Positions 44,441 to 53,360 of a stretch of 64,000 bases of DNA are shown piece after piece. Below the pieces are notes generated by a model, which saw only the letters and a program-made list of their open reading frames with translations, was not told the DNA's origin and searched no databases. Both the position numbers and the translations under genes were made by a program. Source of the DNA: Winogradskyella aurantia (GTDB lineage: Bacteria > Bacteroidota > Bacteroidia > Flavobacteriales > Flavobacteriaceae); the NCBI RefSeq assembly GCF_002266855.1, contig NZ_NGJN01000003.1:186001-250000 (forward strand), read 5' to 3'. How positions within the stretch are numbered: the first letter of the stretch is position 1; each line of letters opens with the position of its first letter.

Positions 44441-46747
44441 CTAATTTTTCATACTATTTTTGAATTTGTCAAACTCACTTTCTTGCACTTCTCTAGGCCA
44501 GGAATTATTAGAGGTATCTACATCTGCAGTTTCTAAATCCGGGTCTACGGTAATTCCAACTATTTCCTTATCACTAGCTATCGCTCTACTAACTTCTTTG
44601 TCATTTAAGCGCCAAATCTGAGCAGGATAGGTAATCTTTTCTCTAGTTCCATCTGCATATGCATACTCTACAATCAGGGGCATCACGAGGCCTCCTGGCT
44701 TATCGAAAGTCACTTGATAAAAATACTTTGGTGTCTTCTTAAAATCCTTTTGTTGTTCTGGAGAAAAATTATCCATAATATACTCCTTCACCGAAGGCAA
44801 GTCTTCAAGGTTTTCAGGTTGTTTAATGGCGTCCTCATAACCTTCTTCGCCTTCTGCCACAAAATAGACCATACTATTTGGGTCTATACCAAAACGCTTG
44901 TAACGTTCTGCCAAGCGTTTACCGTTTTCATTTGGTTTACTAGTTACAACATACTTCTTTACTTCCTTCACTCCAATATCCGTGTAATCCGTAGTGTAGA
45001 ACCAGCCTCTCCAGAACCAATCTAAATCAACGGCCGAAGCATCCTCCATAGTTCTAAAAAAGTCTTCAGGAGTTGGGTGCTTGAATTTCCAACGATTAGC
45101 ATATTCCTTAAAGGCATAGTCAAATAATTCACGACCCATTATGGTTTCTCTAAGAATATTGAGGCCAGTTGCAGGTTTTGAGTAGGCATTACTACCAAAT
45201 TGATATGTATTTAATCCTTTGGTCATGATTGGTGCAATAAAATCTTGATCACCGCCCATATACCTAACAATATTTTTCGCTGGCCCTCGTCGTGAAGGAT
45301 ATTTTGTTTGTCCTTCGGATAGTGCGCTTGGATTCCACTCTCCAAAATCTTGCTCGGCAACATATTGCACGAAGGTATTTAATCCTTCGTCCATCCATGT
45401 CCACTGGCGCTCATCACTATTAATTATCATTGGAAACCAATTATGTCCCACTTCATGGATGATAACACCCATCATACCAAATTTTGTTCTGTCCGAATAT
45501 GTACCATCAGGATTGGGACGACCAAAGTTATAGCATATCATAGGGTATTCCATACCCATTGGAGCGTGTACAGAAATAGCTTTGTGGTATGGGTAGTCAA
45601 ATGTCATACGCGAGTACGATTTTAAAGTACTTGCCACTACTCGTGTTGACCATTGTTCCCATAACGGATTTCCTTCTTTTGAATATAATGACACGGCCAT
45701 TACTTCTTTTGAATCCAGTTTTACAGCCATCATATCCCATAAAAACTTACGCGAGGTAGCAAAGCCAAAATCACGCACCATTTGTGCTGATAATTTCCAT
45801 GTTTTCTTATCCTTACTCTTTGTTTTTTCAGTTTTTCTAGCCTCTTCCTCTGTTATAATCATCACAGGTTTATCATAAGATTTTTTAGCCTTATTGTAAC
45901 GTTTCATCATTTCTTTGGTGAAAACCTCTTCCCTATTGGTTAAATATCCTGTACCGTCTAATATATGGTCTGCTGGAACAGTTATATTGACATCAAAGTT
46001 ACCAAACGGAAGGGCGAACTCATCACGGCCCCAAAATTGGGAGTTTTGCCAACCTTCTACATCATTATAGACCGCCATTCTCGGATAAAATTGAGCCATA
46101 ACGTAAATCCTGTTGTCATTTTCCTCAAAATATTCATATCCAGAACGTCCGCCATCCCGCACGTGATCGTTGATATTGTACCACCACTTTATTTTGAAAG
46201 AAAATTTATCTCCTGTTTTTAGTGGCTTTGGTAATTCAACACGCATCATAGTGCGGTTAATGATAAATGGTAAATCCTGATTATTCACATCCTTTACATA
46301 TTCAATATTAAAACCGCCATCGAAACGTTCTTTGAGATAAGACCCTACAGCTCTTGAGGCAGAAGTAGCTGGACCGATATCAGTGCTATTAATTAAAGGT
46401 GTTTTACTGTCTCTAGCACGCATATTCTGGTCTAACTGCACCCAAAGATAGGTTAAGACATCTGGCGAGTTATTGGTATATGTTATGGTTTCATCACCAT
46501 ACAATCTGGCATTTTCGTCATCAATTTCAATATCCATTTTATAGTCTGCCTGTTGTTGATAATAGCCTGGACCAGGTGCTCCAGAACCTGTTCTAAACAT
46601 ATTAGGAGTGGCAAACTCATCGTACAATTGTTTGAATTTGTTTTGATTTGTGTGGCCTGGTTTGCGCTCTGGCTTAATTTCATTCTGGGCATAAGCACTA
46701 ATGGAAACAAAAAGCAGGCTGTACAAAAGATATTGTAAAGTTTTCAT
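44441..46747 (-). CDS. Exported M1-family metallopeptidase
   Basis: Gluzincin-type aminopeptidase of 768 residues. It has a signal peptide (1-20, ending SAYAQ). An N-terminal beta domain follows (about 60-330), then the catalytic domain with zinc motif HEVGHNWFP and the downstream ligand in MDEGLNTF (HExxH-x18-E spacing). An alpha/beta C-terminal part follows. The usual GAMEN exopeptidase loop is replaced by GMEYPMICY. Substrates are likely peptides in the periplasm or outside the cell. It is the last gene of a four-gene minus-strand row of exported proteins, 63 bases after the DUF6702 gene. Confidence 0.9.
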   Translation of the reverse strand: MKTLQYLLYSLLFVSISAYAQNEIKPERKPGHTNQNKFKQLYDEFATPNMFRTGSGAPGPGYYQQQADYKMDIEIDDENARLYGDETITYTNNSPDVLTYLWVQLDQNMRARDSKTPLINSTDIGPATSASRAVGSYLKERFDGGFNIEYVKDVNNQDLPFIINRTMMRVELPKPLKTGDKFSFKIKWWYNINDHVRDGGRSGYEYFEENDNRIYVMAQFYPRMAVYNDVEGWQNSQFWGRDEFALPFGNFDVNITVPADHILDGTGYLTNREEVFTKEMMKRYNKAKKSYDKPVMIITEEEARKTEKTKSKDKKTWKLSAQMVRDFGFATSRKFLWDMMAVKLDSKEVMAVSLYSKEGNPLWEQWSTRVVASTLKSYSRMTFDYPYHKAISVHAPMGMEYPMICYNFGRPNPDGTYSDRTKFGMMGVIIHEVGHNWFPMIINSDERQWTWMDEGLNTFVQYVAEQDFGEWNPSALSEGQTKYPSRRGPAKNIVRYMGGDQDFIAPIMTKGLNTYQFGSNAYSKPATGLNILRETIMGRELFDYAFKEYANRWKFKHPTPEDFFRTMEDASAVDLDWFWRGWFYTTDYTDIGVKEVKKYVVTSKPNENGKRLAERYKRFGIDPNSMVYFVAEGEEGYEDAIKQPENLEDLPSVKEYIMDNFSPEQQKDFKKTPKYFYQVTFDKPGGLVMPLIVEYAYADGTREKITYPAQIWRLNDKEVSRAIASDKEIVGITVDPDLETADVDTSNNSWPREVQESEFDKFKNSMKN

Positions 46748-46810
46748 GTATAAATTTTTATTAAAAAATGATGCCTAAAATAAGAGAATAATAGGAGCCT
46801 CTCTCGTATT

Positions 46811-47317
46811 TTAATCAAAGTTTAACATGCATTTATCATTGTCTGGTACAAGAAGAAAACTCTTGTTCTTGCCGTAGGCTTTGACTCTCAATATATTTTG
46901 CTGACTATCAAAAACATCGAAGAGGATTCTATTGGTGACGGTGATAAATTTTAATTTAGATACGTTTTCAATTTCAAGGTAACAGTAAACAATATCATCC
47001 TTATACGATCTACCCAAAAAATTGAACTTGACATCATTACCATTAATGTTGAAAATAAGTTTTTCAGACAAATAACGATTCATATAAGTTTCCACAATTT
47101 CGGGTTCGTCCTTAGTAGTTAAAATTATACCGTCATCGTAACGCTGTTGGAGTACTTTTTCAAAATCATCTATAAAAATCTGGCTTATAATTTGAACCGA
47201 CTGTTCATCCTCTACATATTCAATAGTTGTGACACTGACATAATATTCATGTAAGTCATTTGTAGCGGTTATTAATGGAACTATTAGGGTTATTAGGGCT
47301 ATTTGTATTGCTTTCAT
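46811..47317 (-). CDS. DUF6702 family exported protein
   Basis: Protein of 168 residues with an N-terminal hydrophobic signal (about 3-19) and a beta-rich body. The opening HEYYVSVTTIEYVEDEQSVQ is characteristic of the Bacteroidota DUF6702 family. It also has IFIDDFEKVL and the central YLSEKLIFNINGNDVKF. No catalytic motif is visible. In flavobacteria this gene commonly lies just before an M1 peptidase gene, as here. The function is unknown; a chaperone or surface-adaptor role for the peptidase is a guess. Confidence 0.82.
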   Translation of the reverse strand: MKAIQIALITLIVPLITATNDLHEYYVSVTTIEYVEDEQSVQIISQIFIDDFEKVLQQRYDDGIILTTKDEPEIVETYMNRYLSEKLIFNINGNDVKFNFLGRSYKDDIVYCYLEIENVSKLKFITVTNRILFDVFDSQQNILRVKAYGKNKSFLLVPDNDKCMLNFD

Positions 47318-47359
47318 CTTAAAATTTTTGATGGCTACTCTTTAAAATATTACTTCTAT

Positions 47360-48169
47360 TTACTCTTTTGTAGACGCTTTAATGGTATAATAATCCTTGA
47401 GCTTGCTTTTTAAAAAATCAATGGCCTCGATGTCATTCTTTCTGCTGCATATGGCTAGGAAATCCTGATCCTCTTGGGCAAACAAAAAGTATTCATTTCT
47501 AAGATTATGGGTTAAGGTATTATTTTCGAAAATAATACCTTCGTACTCGCGTCGAAGTCTATTAATGCACTTATCCTTAGTATCAAGTTCTACAATGGTT
47601 TTTAACTTTTTAGTTCGGCCACTAATGGAATTGAGAATTTTATGGAAATTCAATCCAACTCCGCCGCCAAATGGCCCACCCATAATTGCCGCAACTGGAC
47701 CTGCATCTGCATCGTGTAATTTCCGCTCGTTCTGAGTCATAGGGAGCTTTGTACTTCCTGGAATTCCGAGGTCGTAAAAATTGATGTCGGTTTTGTTGTC
47801 TGAATTTTGAAGATCTGACTCTAAACTACCTGTTAATAATTTACCTATGATTACTTGATCAAGTTGATTTATTTTTTCTGTCAATTGCACTGAAAGTGTT
47901 CCCTTTAGCATCATTTCCTCAGTAATAACTACATCTACAACCTCATACTTAAGACCTGAAATGAATAAGGTATCTCGTGGTTGTGCTGAAATAATAAAGC
48001 TGCCATCCTCCTCTGAAATAGTGTACTTTGAAGCCGTTTTATTTAAAATGTGAATACCTTCTATATCATCATTAGCCAAAAGTTGACCTTTTAAATCTTT
48101 GCGTTGTGCAAACCCAATTATGGTAAGCCATATAAAAAACAAGAAAGTACAATGTTTAGTCGTTACCAC
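47360..48169 (-). CDS. Exported carboxypeptidase-regulatory-like protein (second copy)
   Basis: Protein of 269 residues with a signal peptide (about 8-22). An N-terminal CarboxypepD_reg-like beta-sandwich follows (about 25-100: LKGQLLANDDIEGIHI, then TISEEDGSFIIS). A distinctive linker INQLDQVIIGKLLTGSLESD ends in LTGSLESDL (112-120). The rest (about 130-269) has Gly-rich GGPFGGGVGLNF and a charged helical end. The domain usually opens TonB-dependent receptors, but here there is no plug or barrel. The start is GTG at 48167-48169, overlapping the previous gene by 14 bases. It is a paralogue of that gene. Confidence 0.78.
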   Translation of the reverse strand: MVTTKHCTFLFFIWLTIIGFAQRKDLKGQLLANDDIEGIHILNKTASKYTISEEDGSFIISAQPRDTLFISGLKYEVVDVVITEEMMLKGTLSVQLTEKINQLDQVIIGKLLTGSLESDLQNSDNKTDINFYDLGIPGSTKLPMTQNERKLHDADAGPVAAIMGGPFGGGVGLNFHKILNSISGRTKKLKTIVELDTKDKCINRLRREYEGIIFENNTLTHNLRNEYFLFAQEDQDFLAICSRKNDIEAIDFLKSKLKDYYTIKASTKE

Positions 48170-48974
48170 TGGTCCTATTTAGAAAGGTGGTGCTCAATTC
48201 AGATATTCGTTCTAAAAGCTGCAATTCCTTATCTTTCTCTAATAACGAGCTGTCAATTCCTTCTTCTTCCATAAAATCAATAAAAGCCTCTACCTCATCA
48301 AGAGGAATGTTAAAATTAGCATGAATGTAGTTATAGCTATACTTTTCGAGGGTGCTTCTGAATGGAGACTTTTTTAAGCTTTTATCCAATTTATCTTTTC
48401 TGGTATTTATATCAATATCGGCAACTTGTTTCAATAAAAAGCCTGTTAGATTAACCAAGTTAAGCATATTCTCGACTCTTGGGTTATATTCATCGAAAGC
48501 CACATTATCTACTTTGGTTTTATAATCTGCAGAAAACTCAAAATCAGTGATATGATCTAACCCAAAATAAACATAATCTAAACTTACATTATAGGTTCTC
48601 ACGTTGTCTAGGTCGGAATTTAAATTACCCGTTAAATCAAAAGGTAATAAAACCACCTCATCAAGTTTATTGATTTCCTCTACGAGAATAACCGTAAGCC
48701 GTTTTGATTTAAGAACCTCCTCATTTATTTTAACACTAAAATCTTTGAACTGCAATGCACTAAACTCTATAACATCATTTAGTGCAACGTTAATGGTAAA
48801 ATAACCAGCCTCATCAGTTATGGTTCCTTTGTTGGACGACGAATTATAGACCGCTACGCCTTCTTTGTCTTCTGTTGATACAATAATCTTTCCGTTAATG
48901 GTTATTCTATCTACATCTTGTGCGATGCCATAAAAAGTAGAAAATACAAGTAATAGAGTTAAAAATGGTTTCAT
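48156..48974 (-). CDS. Exported carboxypeptidase-regulatory-like protein (first copy)
   Basis: Protein of 272 residues with a signal peptide (1-18, ending YGIAQ). An N-terminal CarboxypepD_reg-like domain follows (about 24-100: TINGKIIVSTEDKEGVAVYN, then TITDEAGYFTIN). The linker INKLDEVVLLPFDLTGNLNS ends in LTGNLNSDL (114-122), the same motif as in the downstream gene. The C-terminal half is helical and charged, and no enzyme motif is visible. It leads the four-gene row and overlaps the next gene by 14 bases. The function is unknown. The shared linker suggests a common partner for both proteins. Confidence 0.78.
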   Translation of the reverse strand: MKPFLTLLLVFSTFYGIAQDVDRITINGKIIVSTEDKEGVAVYNSSSNKGTITDEAGYFTINVALNDVIEFSALQFKDFSVKINEEVLKSKRLTVILVEEINKLDEVVLLPFDLTGNLNSDLDNVRTYNVSLDYVYFGLDHITDFEFSADYKTKVDNVAFDEYNPRVENMLNLVNLTGFLLKQVADIDINTRKDKLDKSLKKSPFRSTLEKYSYNYIHANFNIPLDEVEAFIDFMEEEGIDSSLLEKDKELQLLERISELSTTFLNRTSGND

Positions 48975-49114
48975 TAAACTTATTTAAGATTACTAAATTT
49001 CGCACTTATTCTTTAAATCTCATAAAAATCCGCTGGTAAATCTTTGTTAAATACTAAATTGTAGTTCTAAAACACGGATTATCTTGAATTAAGTCCAACC
49101 TAAATACCAAATTA

Positions 49115-49822
49115 TTGAAATCTCTAATCATTGCAAGCACATCAACAGTTCATGGCGAAAAACCATTGGAATATCTCTTCGAAGAATTAAAACTGCATTT
49201 CAGCAATACAAATGATATTTTATTTGTGCCCTATGCTAGGCCGGGTGGAATATCTTATGATGATTATACGAGCAATGTTGAAAAAGCCTTTAGTCAAATA
49301 CATAAATCTGTTAAAGGCATTCACCAATTTAAGAACCCTATTGAAGCCATTAAAAAATCTACAGGTATTTTTGTAGGTGGCGGCAATACGTTTGTACTCG
49401 TCAATCAGTTGTATAAATCAAAGGTTTTGACCCCATTAAAGGAAGCTATTAATAGTGGGATACCCTATCTCGGCACAAGTGCCGGTAGCAATATCTGTGG
49501 GCTTACCATGAATACTACTAACGATATGCCTATAATATACCCCCCTAGTTTTAAAACCTTAGGCGTAGTACCCTTTAATATTAATCCACATTACCTAGAT
49601 CCAATTCCGGGTAATACACATATGGGCGAAACAAGGGAAACGAGAATTAAAGAATTTCTCACTTATAACACACAGCCTGTCATTGGACTTAGAGAAGGCA
49701 GCTGGATAAAGGTGAAGGGCAACAGCATAAGGCTTGAGGGAGGTCTAAAAGCGCGTATTTTTGAATTCGAAAAAGCACCCTATGAACTTGATGATAACGC
49801 AGATTTAAGTTTTTTGAAGTAA
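49115..49822 (+). CDS. pepE: Dipeptidase E (alpha-aspartyl dipeptidase)
   Basis: Serine peptidase of family S51, 235 residues, that releases N-terminal aspartate from dipeptides. The nucleophile Ser lies in YLGTSAGSNICG, preceded by the family segment GIFVGGGNTFVLVNQL, and the catalytic His lies in NINPHYLDP. The start is TTG at 49115, since no ATG is available before the conserved core. The protein has no signal peptide and should act in the cytoplasm. It is a single gene, transcribed divergently from the four-gene row of exported proteins; the 140-base spacer shows no perfect -7 element. Confidence 0.9.
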   Translation: MKSLIIASTSTVHGEKPLEYLFEELKLHFSNTNDILFVPYARPGGISYDDYTSNVEKAFSQIHKSVKGIHQFKNPIEAIKKSTGIFVGGGNTFVLVNQLYKSKVLTPLKEAINSGIPYLGTSAGSNICGLTMNTTNDMPIIYPPSFKTLGVVPFNINPHYLDPIPGNTHMGETRETRIKEFLTYNTQPVIGLREGSWIKVKGNSIRLEGGLKARIFEFEKAPYELDDNADLSFLK

Positions 49823-49910
49823 TAAAAGTTTAAGAAAATCAACATAGCAAATGACCAATTCTAATTATGTATGTCAAACTTTTGTAAAGTAAATTTAAAA
49901 TTCAATCCAA

Positions 49911-50678
49911 ATGAGAAGACGAGGCTTTAAATTCAGGATTTTCATCTTTATTGCGGTGGTCGCTTTTGCGTATTTAAGAAAGTGCAGTCAAGAGGAAGTC
50001 AATCCTTACACGGGAAAAACGCAAGCCATATCCTTATCCCCAGAACAGGAAATTGCAATTGGTTTGCAAAGTGCCCCAGGAATGGCACAACAACATGGAG
50101 GCTTGCATCCTGACAACCGTTACCAAGCCTTAGTGGATAATGTTGGTCAAAAACTCGTAAATAATAGCATAGCAAAAGAAACACCTTACAAATATGAATT
50201 CCATTTGTTGGCAGATGAACGCACCATTAATGCCTTTGCATTGCCTGGCGGTCAAATTTTTATAACCTATGCTCTATTCTCAAAGTTAGAGAATGAAGAT
50301 CAATTGGCAGGGGTACTTGGCCATGAAATTGGCCATGTACTAGGCAAACATTCTAATGAGAGAATTACAGATGCCAATTTTTGGAAAGTTATAGCTATGG
50401 GAAGCTCTGCCATTGATATGGGAGATGTTGCCCAGCAAATAGGCCAAGGCCAACTGCTCCAAAATGGACGAGGTGATGAATTGGAAAGTGATGAACTTGG
50501 CGTACTTTTTATGATTAATGCTGGTTACAACCCCCACGAATTAATTGGTGTTATGAAGATTTTAAAGGCTGCAGCAGGTCCTAATCAAATTCCTGAATTC
50601 CAGAGTACTCATCCAGACCCAGAAAATCGCATAGAAAAAATAAAAGAGGCCATAAACAAATACAAAAATGCGTCCTAA
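49911..50678 (+). CDS. M48-family metallopeptidase, exported
   Basis: Zinc metallopeptidase of 255 residues, of the LoiP/BepA-like group that checks envelope proteins. It has an N-terminal membrane or signal segment (about 8-22; a Cys at 26 might be lipidated, but the preceding residues are not a standard lipobox). The catalytic motif is HEIGHVLGKHS, with the third ligand in ELESDELG. The family ending STHPDPENRIEKI is present. It lies 88 bases after pepE, on the same strand. The stop codon is inside a hairpin shared with the convergent ankyrin gene. Confidence 0.9.
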   Translation: MRRRGFKFRIFIFIAVVAFAYLRKCSQEEVNPYTGKTQAISLSPEQEIAIGLQSAPGMAQQHGGLHPDNRYQALVDNVGQKLVNNSIAKETPYKYEFHLLADERTINAFALPGGQIFITYALFSKLENEDQLAGVLGHEIGHVLGKHSNERITDANFWKVIAMGSSAIDMGDVAQQIGQGQLLQNGRGDELESDELGVLFMINAGYNPHELIGVMKILKAAAGPNQIPEFQSTHPDPENRIEKIKEAINKYKNAS

Positions 50679-50694
50679 AACTAGAACGCATTTT
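50664..50694. terminator. Hairpin between M48 peptidase and ankyrin genes
   Basis: AAAATGCGT with CCTA pairs with TAGAACGCATTTT with one mismatch around a 4-base loop. It spans the M48 stop codon (50676-50678) and ends in T on the plus strand. Confidence 0.65.
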
Positions 50695-50734
50695 CCAACT
50701 AACTAACTCAAATAATTGTCCTTAACTAGACAAA

Positions 50735-51121
50735 CTACTGTTTAAAACGCTTCAAAAATTGTGCCGCATCCTTAGCGTTGAAACGTTCGGCATATGTTAA
50801 GGCCGAATAACCATTATCACTCGGCTTATGTATATCAGAACCTGCAGTTATCAACACCTTGATTATTTCTACCCTATTGAATTTAGCGGCGTAGTGGATT
50901 GGCATCATTCCGTTTGATTTTTTATTGACATCCACACCATTATTTATTAAACGCTTTACTTCATCAAGGTCTCCAGTAGCCGCAGCTTTACAGATTGGAG
51001 AAACCTCAACTGGCGCAACCATTATCGCATCCTTTGACAGATTAAAATTATGATTTGTAGCATTTAAATTACCGATTGAAAAGCCCAATGCTAAGGCTAA
51101 AATTACTGCTGTTTTTTTCAT
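50735..51121 (-). CDS. Small exported ankyrin-repeat protein
   Basis: Protein of 128 residues with a signal peptide (about 4-21). Roughly three ankyrin repeats follow (about 42-128: AAATGDLDEVKRLINNGVDV, then GMMPIHYAAKFNRVEIIKVL, then GYSALTYAERFNAKDAAQFL). Ankyrin repeats bind other proteins. A signal peptide on such a short ankyrin protein implies a partner in the periplasm. No enzymatic domain is present. It is convergent with the M48 peptidase gene, and an interaction with that peptidase is possible but unsupported. Confidence 0.85.
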   Translation of the reverse strand: MKKTAVILALALGFSIGNLNATNHNFNLSKDAIMVAPVEVSPICKAAATGDLDEVKRLINNGVDVNKKSNGMMPIHYAAKFNRVEIIKVLITAGSDIHKPSDNGYSALTYAERFNAKDAAQFLKRFKQ

Positions 51122-51358
51122 GATGAAAGATTTTAATTTAATTTATTTTGTTTTTTGATTACACTAAAGAGACGCTATTAATTTCTATTTGTTACATCCA
51201 AAAAAATTAAATAACATAATATTAACGATTTGAAAACAAATATGTTAAGGCTTACCGAAAAGGAACTTCTCTCTTAACCTAACCATTACTCATTCATAAG
51301 AGAAATGTAATTCTCCAAGTTTTTTCCATTAACAAACTTGATATAGATCATGAAATCT

Positions 51359-51366
51359 TATCTTTG
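51359..51366 (+). promoter_or_regulatory. Promoter of gpmI: -7 TATCTTTG with -33 TTG
   Basis: TATCTTTG at 51359-51366 is preceded by TTG at 51338-51340 (18 bases between). This is the best-formed -33/-7 pair in the window. The gpmI ATG follows 20 bases after. Confidence 0.6.
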
Positions 51367-51385
51367 AGTAGAATAAAGAAATACA

Positions 51386-52903
51386 ATGAACAAGAAGGTA
51401 ATATTAATGATTTTGGATGGTTGGGGTAAATCTCCAGATCCCAAAGTCTCGGCCATAGATAATGCAAATACACCATTTATAGATTCATTATATCTTAAAT
51501 ACCCAAATGCAAGTTTAAGAACGGACGGACTTAACGTGGGACTGCCCGAAGGACAGATGGGAAACAGTGAGGTCGGTCATATGAACTTGGGAGCTGGTAG
51601 AATTGTATATCAAGATTTAGTAAAAATAAACTTGGCTGTTAAGGATAAATCCCTTGCTAACGAACCTGTTTTAAAAAAGGCTTTTAATTATGCCAAAACC
51701 AATAATAAAAAGGTTCACCTACTTGGACTGGTTAGTGATGGTGGTGTGCACTCCCATATCAAACATTTATTTGGCTTACTAGATGCTGCTCAATCTTTTG
51801 GTCTAAAAGATGTATTTGTTCACGCTTTTACAGACGGTAGGGATGTAGACCCCAAGTCTGGTTATGGCTTTATCTCAGAGTTACAAGAGCATCTTAATAA
51901 AACTACAGGAAAACTTGCTACAGTCATTGGGCGCTATTATGCAATGGATAGGGATAAGCGTTGGGAACGTGTAAAATTAGCTTACGATGCCCTTGTTTAT
52001 GGTGAAGGCCAAAAGACTTCAAATATTTTGAAATCCATACAAGACAGTTATGACAATAATGTTACCGATGAGTTTATTAAACCGTTGGTAGTCGTAGATG
52101 ATAAAAATAATCCGGTAGCTAAAATCGAAGATGGTGATGTGGTCCTTTTCTTCAATTTTAGAACCGATAGAGGCCGTCAGCTTACACAAGCACTTTCACA
52201 AGAAGATTTCCATGAATATAATATGCATAAATTGAACTTGTATTATGTTACCATGACAAATTACGACGACAACTTCAAAGGTATTGACGTCATCTTTAAC
52301 AAGGAAAACCTTAATGAAACTCTAGGAGAAATTCTAGAAAAACATCACAAGAAACAAATTCGAATCGCAGAGACTGAAAAATATCCACATGTTACCTTTT
52401 TCTTTTCAGGAGGTCGCGAAGCAACGTTTGAGGGTGAAAAACGAATTTTAAAAAACTCTCCAAAGGTAGCAACCTATGACTTAAAACCAGAAATGAGCGC
52501 ATATGAAATACGTGATGCCTTAATACCTGAACTTGAAAAAGGAGAGGTTGATTTTGTTTGTTTAAATTTTGCAAACGGCGATATGGTGGGACACACTGGC
52601 GATATGAAGGCTGCAATTAAAGCTTGCGAAGCAGTTGATGAGTGTGTAAAAGATGTGGTCAACTCAGCTTTGGAAAATGACTATACGACCATATTAATAG
52701 CAGACCACGGCAATTGTGAAACCATGATAAATCCCGATGGAACTCCAAATACTGCTCATACTACCAATCCGGTTCCAATTATTTTAATCGATAAAGAATT
52801 GAAACACATTAAGGATGGTATTTTAGGAGATGTTGCACCCACAATTCTCGATCTCATGGGAATACCTCAACCCAAAGTAATGACCCAAAAAAGTCTTTTA
52901 TAA
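51386..52903 (+). CDS. gpmI: 2,3-bisphosphoglycerate-independent phosphoglycerate mutase
   Basis: Interconverts 3- and 2-phosphoglycerate in glycolysis and gluconeogenesis, using two Mn2+ ions. It has 505 residues, the standard length. The catalytic Ser61 lies in GQMGNSEVGHMNLGAG. The metal-binding segments ILDGWG at the N terminus, CLNFANGDMVGHTGD and ADHGNCETM in the C-terminal part are all present. The 263-base region upstream holds the promoter and a weak inverted repeat (TCTCTTA with TAAGAGA near 51270-51310). A HAD-like gene follows with its own promoter element. Confidence 0.97.
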   Translation: MNKKVILMILDGWGKSPDPKVSAIDNANTPFIDSLYLKYPNASLRTDGLNVGLPEGQMGNSEVGHMNLGAGRIVYQDLVKINLAVKDKSLANEPVLKKAFNYAKTNNKKVHLLGLVSDGGVHSHIKHLFGLLDAAQSFGLKDVFVHAFTDGRDVDPKSGYGFISELQEHLNKTTGKLATVIGRYYAMDRDKRWERVKLAYDALVYGEGQKTSNILKSIQDSYDNNVTDEFIKPLVVVDDKNNPVAKIEDGDVVLFFNFRTDRGRQLTQALSQEDFHEYNMHKLNLYYVTMTNYDDNFKGIDVIFNKENLNETLGEILEKHHKKQIRIAETEKYPHVTFFFSGGREATFEGEKRILKNSPKVATYDLKPEMSAYEIRDALIPELEKGEVDFVCLNFANGDMVGHTGDMKAAIKACEAVDECVKDVVNSALENDYTTILIADHGNCETMINPDGTPNTAHTTNPVPIILIDKELKHIKDGILGDVAPTILDLMGIPQPKVMTQKSLL

Positions 52904-52919
52904 ACCTCTTTATTTGTTG

Positions 52920-52927
52920 TAACTTTG
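52920..52927 (+). promoter_or_regulatory. -7 promoter element (TAACTTTG) for the HAD-like gene
   Basis: TAnnTTTG match 21 bases before the ATG at 52949, in the 45-base spacer after gpmI. Confidence 0.45.
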
Positions 52928-52948
52928 CCCCTTAATTGATTAAGCAAC

Positions 52949-53359
52949 ATGAATTTTCATGATAGACTGACTATAGCCGTAGACTTTGATGGCACTGTTG
53001 TAGAAGATGCTTACCCCAAAATAGGTAAAACACGGATTTTCGCATTTGAAACTTTGAAACGTCTTCAACAAGACGGTCACAGACTTATTCTATGGACCTA
53101 TAGAAATGGTACAAAACTTCAAGAAGCCGTTGACTTTTGTAAAGAAAACGGTATTGAGTTTTATGCTGTAAACGCGAGCTTTCCAGAAGAAAAATTCGAT
53201 CACAGCAGAAGTCGTAAAATACACGCTGATCTCTTTATAGATGATCGTAATATTGGGGGAGCCCTCGGATGGGGGGAGATCTACCAAATGATTACCAATG
53301 AAATACCAGATATGAAAAGCGCCAAACGCAAGGGTGGCTTATTTAGTTGGTTTAAGTAA
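52949..53359 (+). CDS. Small HAD-like hydrolase, BT0820 type
   Basis: Protein of 136 residues with the core haloacid-dehalogenase fold and no cap domain. Motif I is AVDFDGTVVE with the nucleophile Asp and the acid/base Asp. Motif II region is LILWTYRNG (Thr). Motif III/IV is a Lys-rich HSRSRKIHADLFIDDRNIGG with the paired Asp. The sequence resembles the small Bacteroidota phosphatases typified by B. thetaiotaomicron BT0820, whose natural substrate is uncertain. It ends one base from the stop of the convergent CoA-transferase gene. Confidence 0.82.
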   Translation: MNFHDRLTIAVDFDGTVVEDAYPKIGKTRIFAFETLKRLQQDGHRLILWTYRNGTKLQEAVDFCKENGIEFYAVNASFPEEKFDHSRSRKIHADLFIDDRNIGGALGWGEIYQMITNEIPDMKSAKRKGGLFSWFK

Positions 53360-53360
53360 T

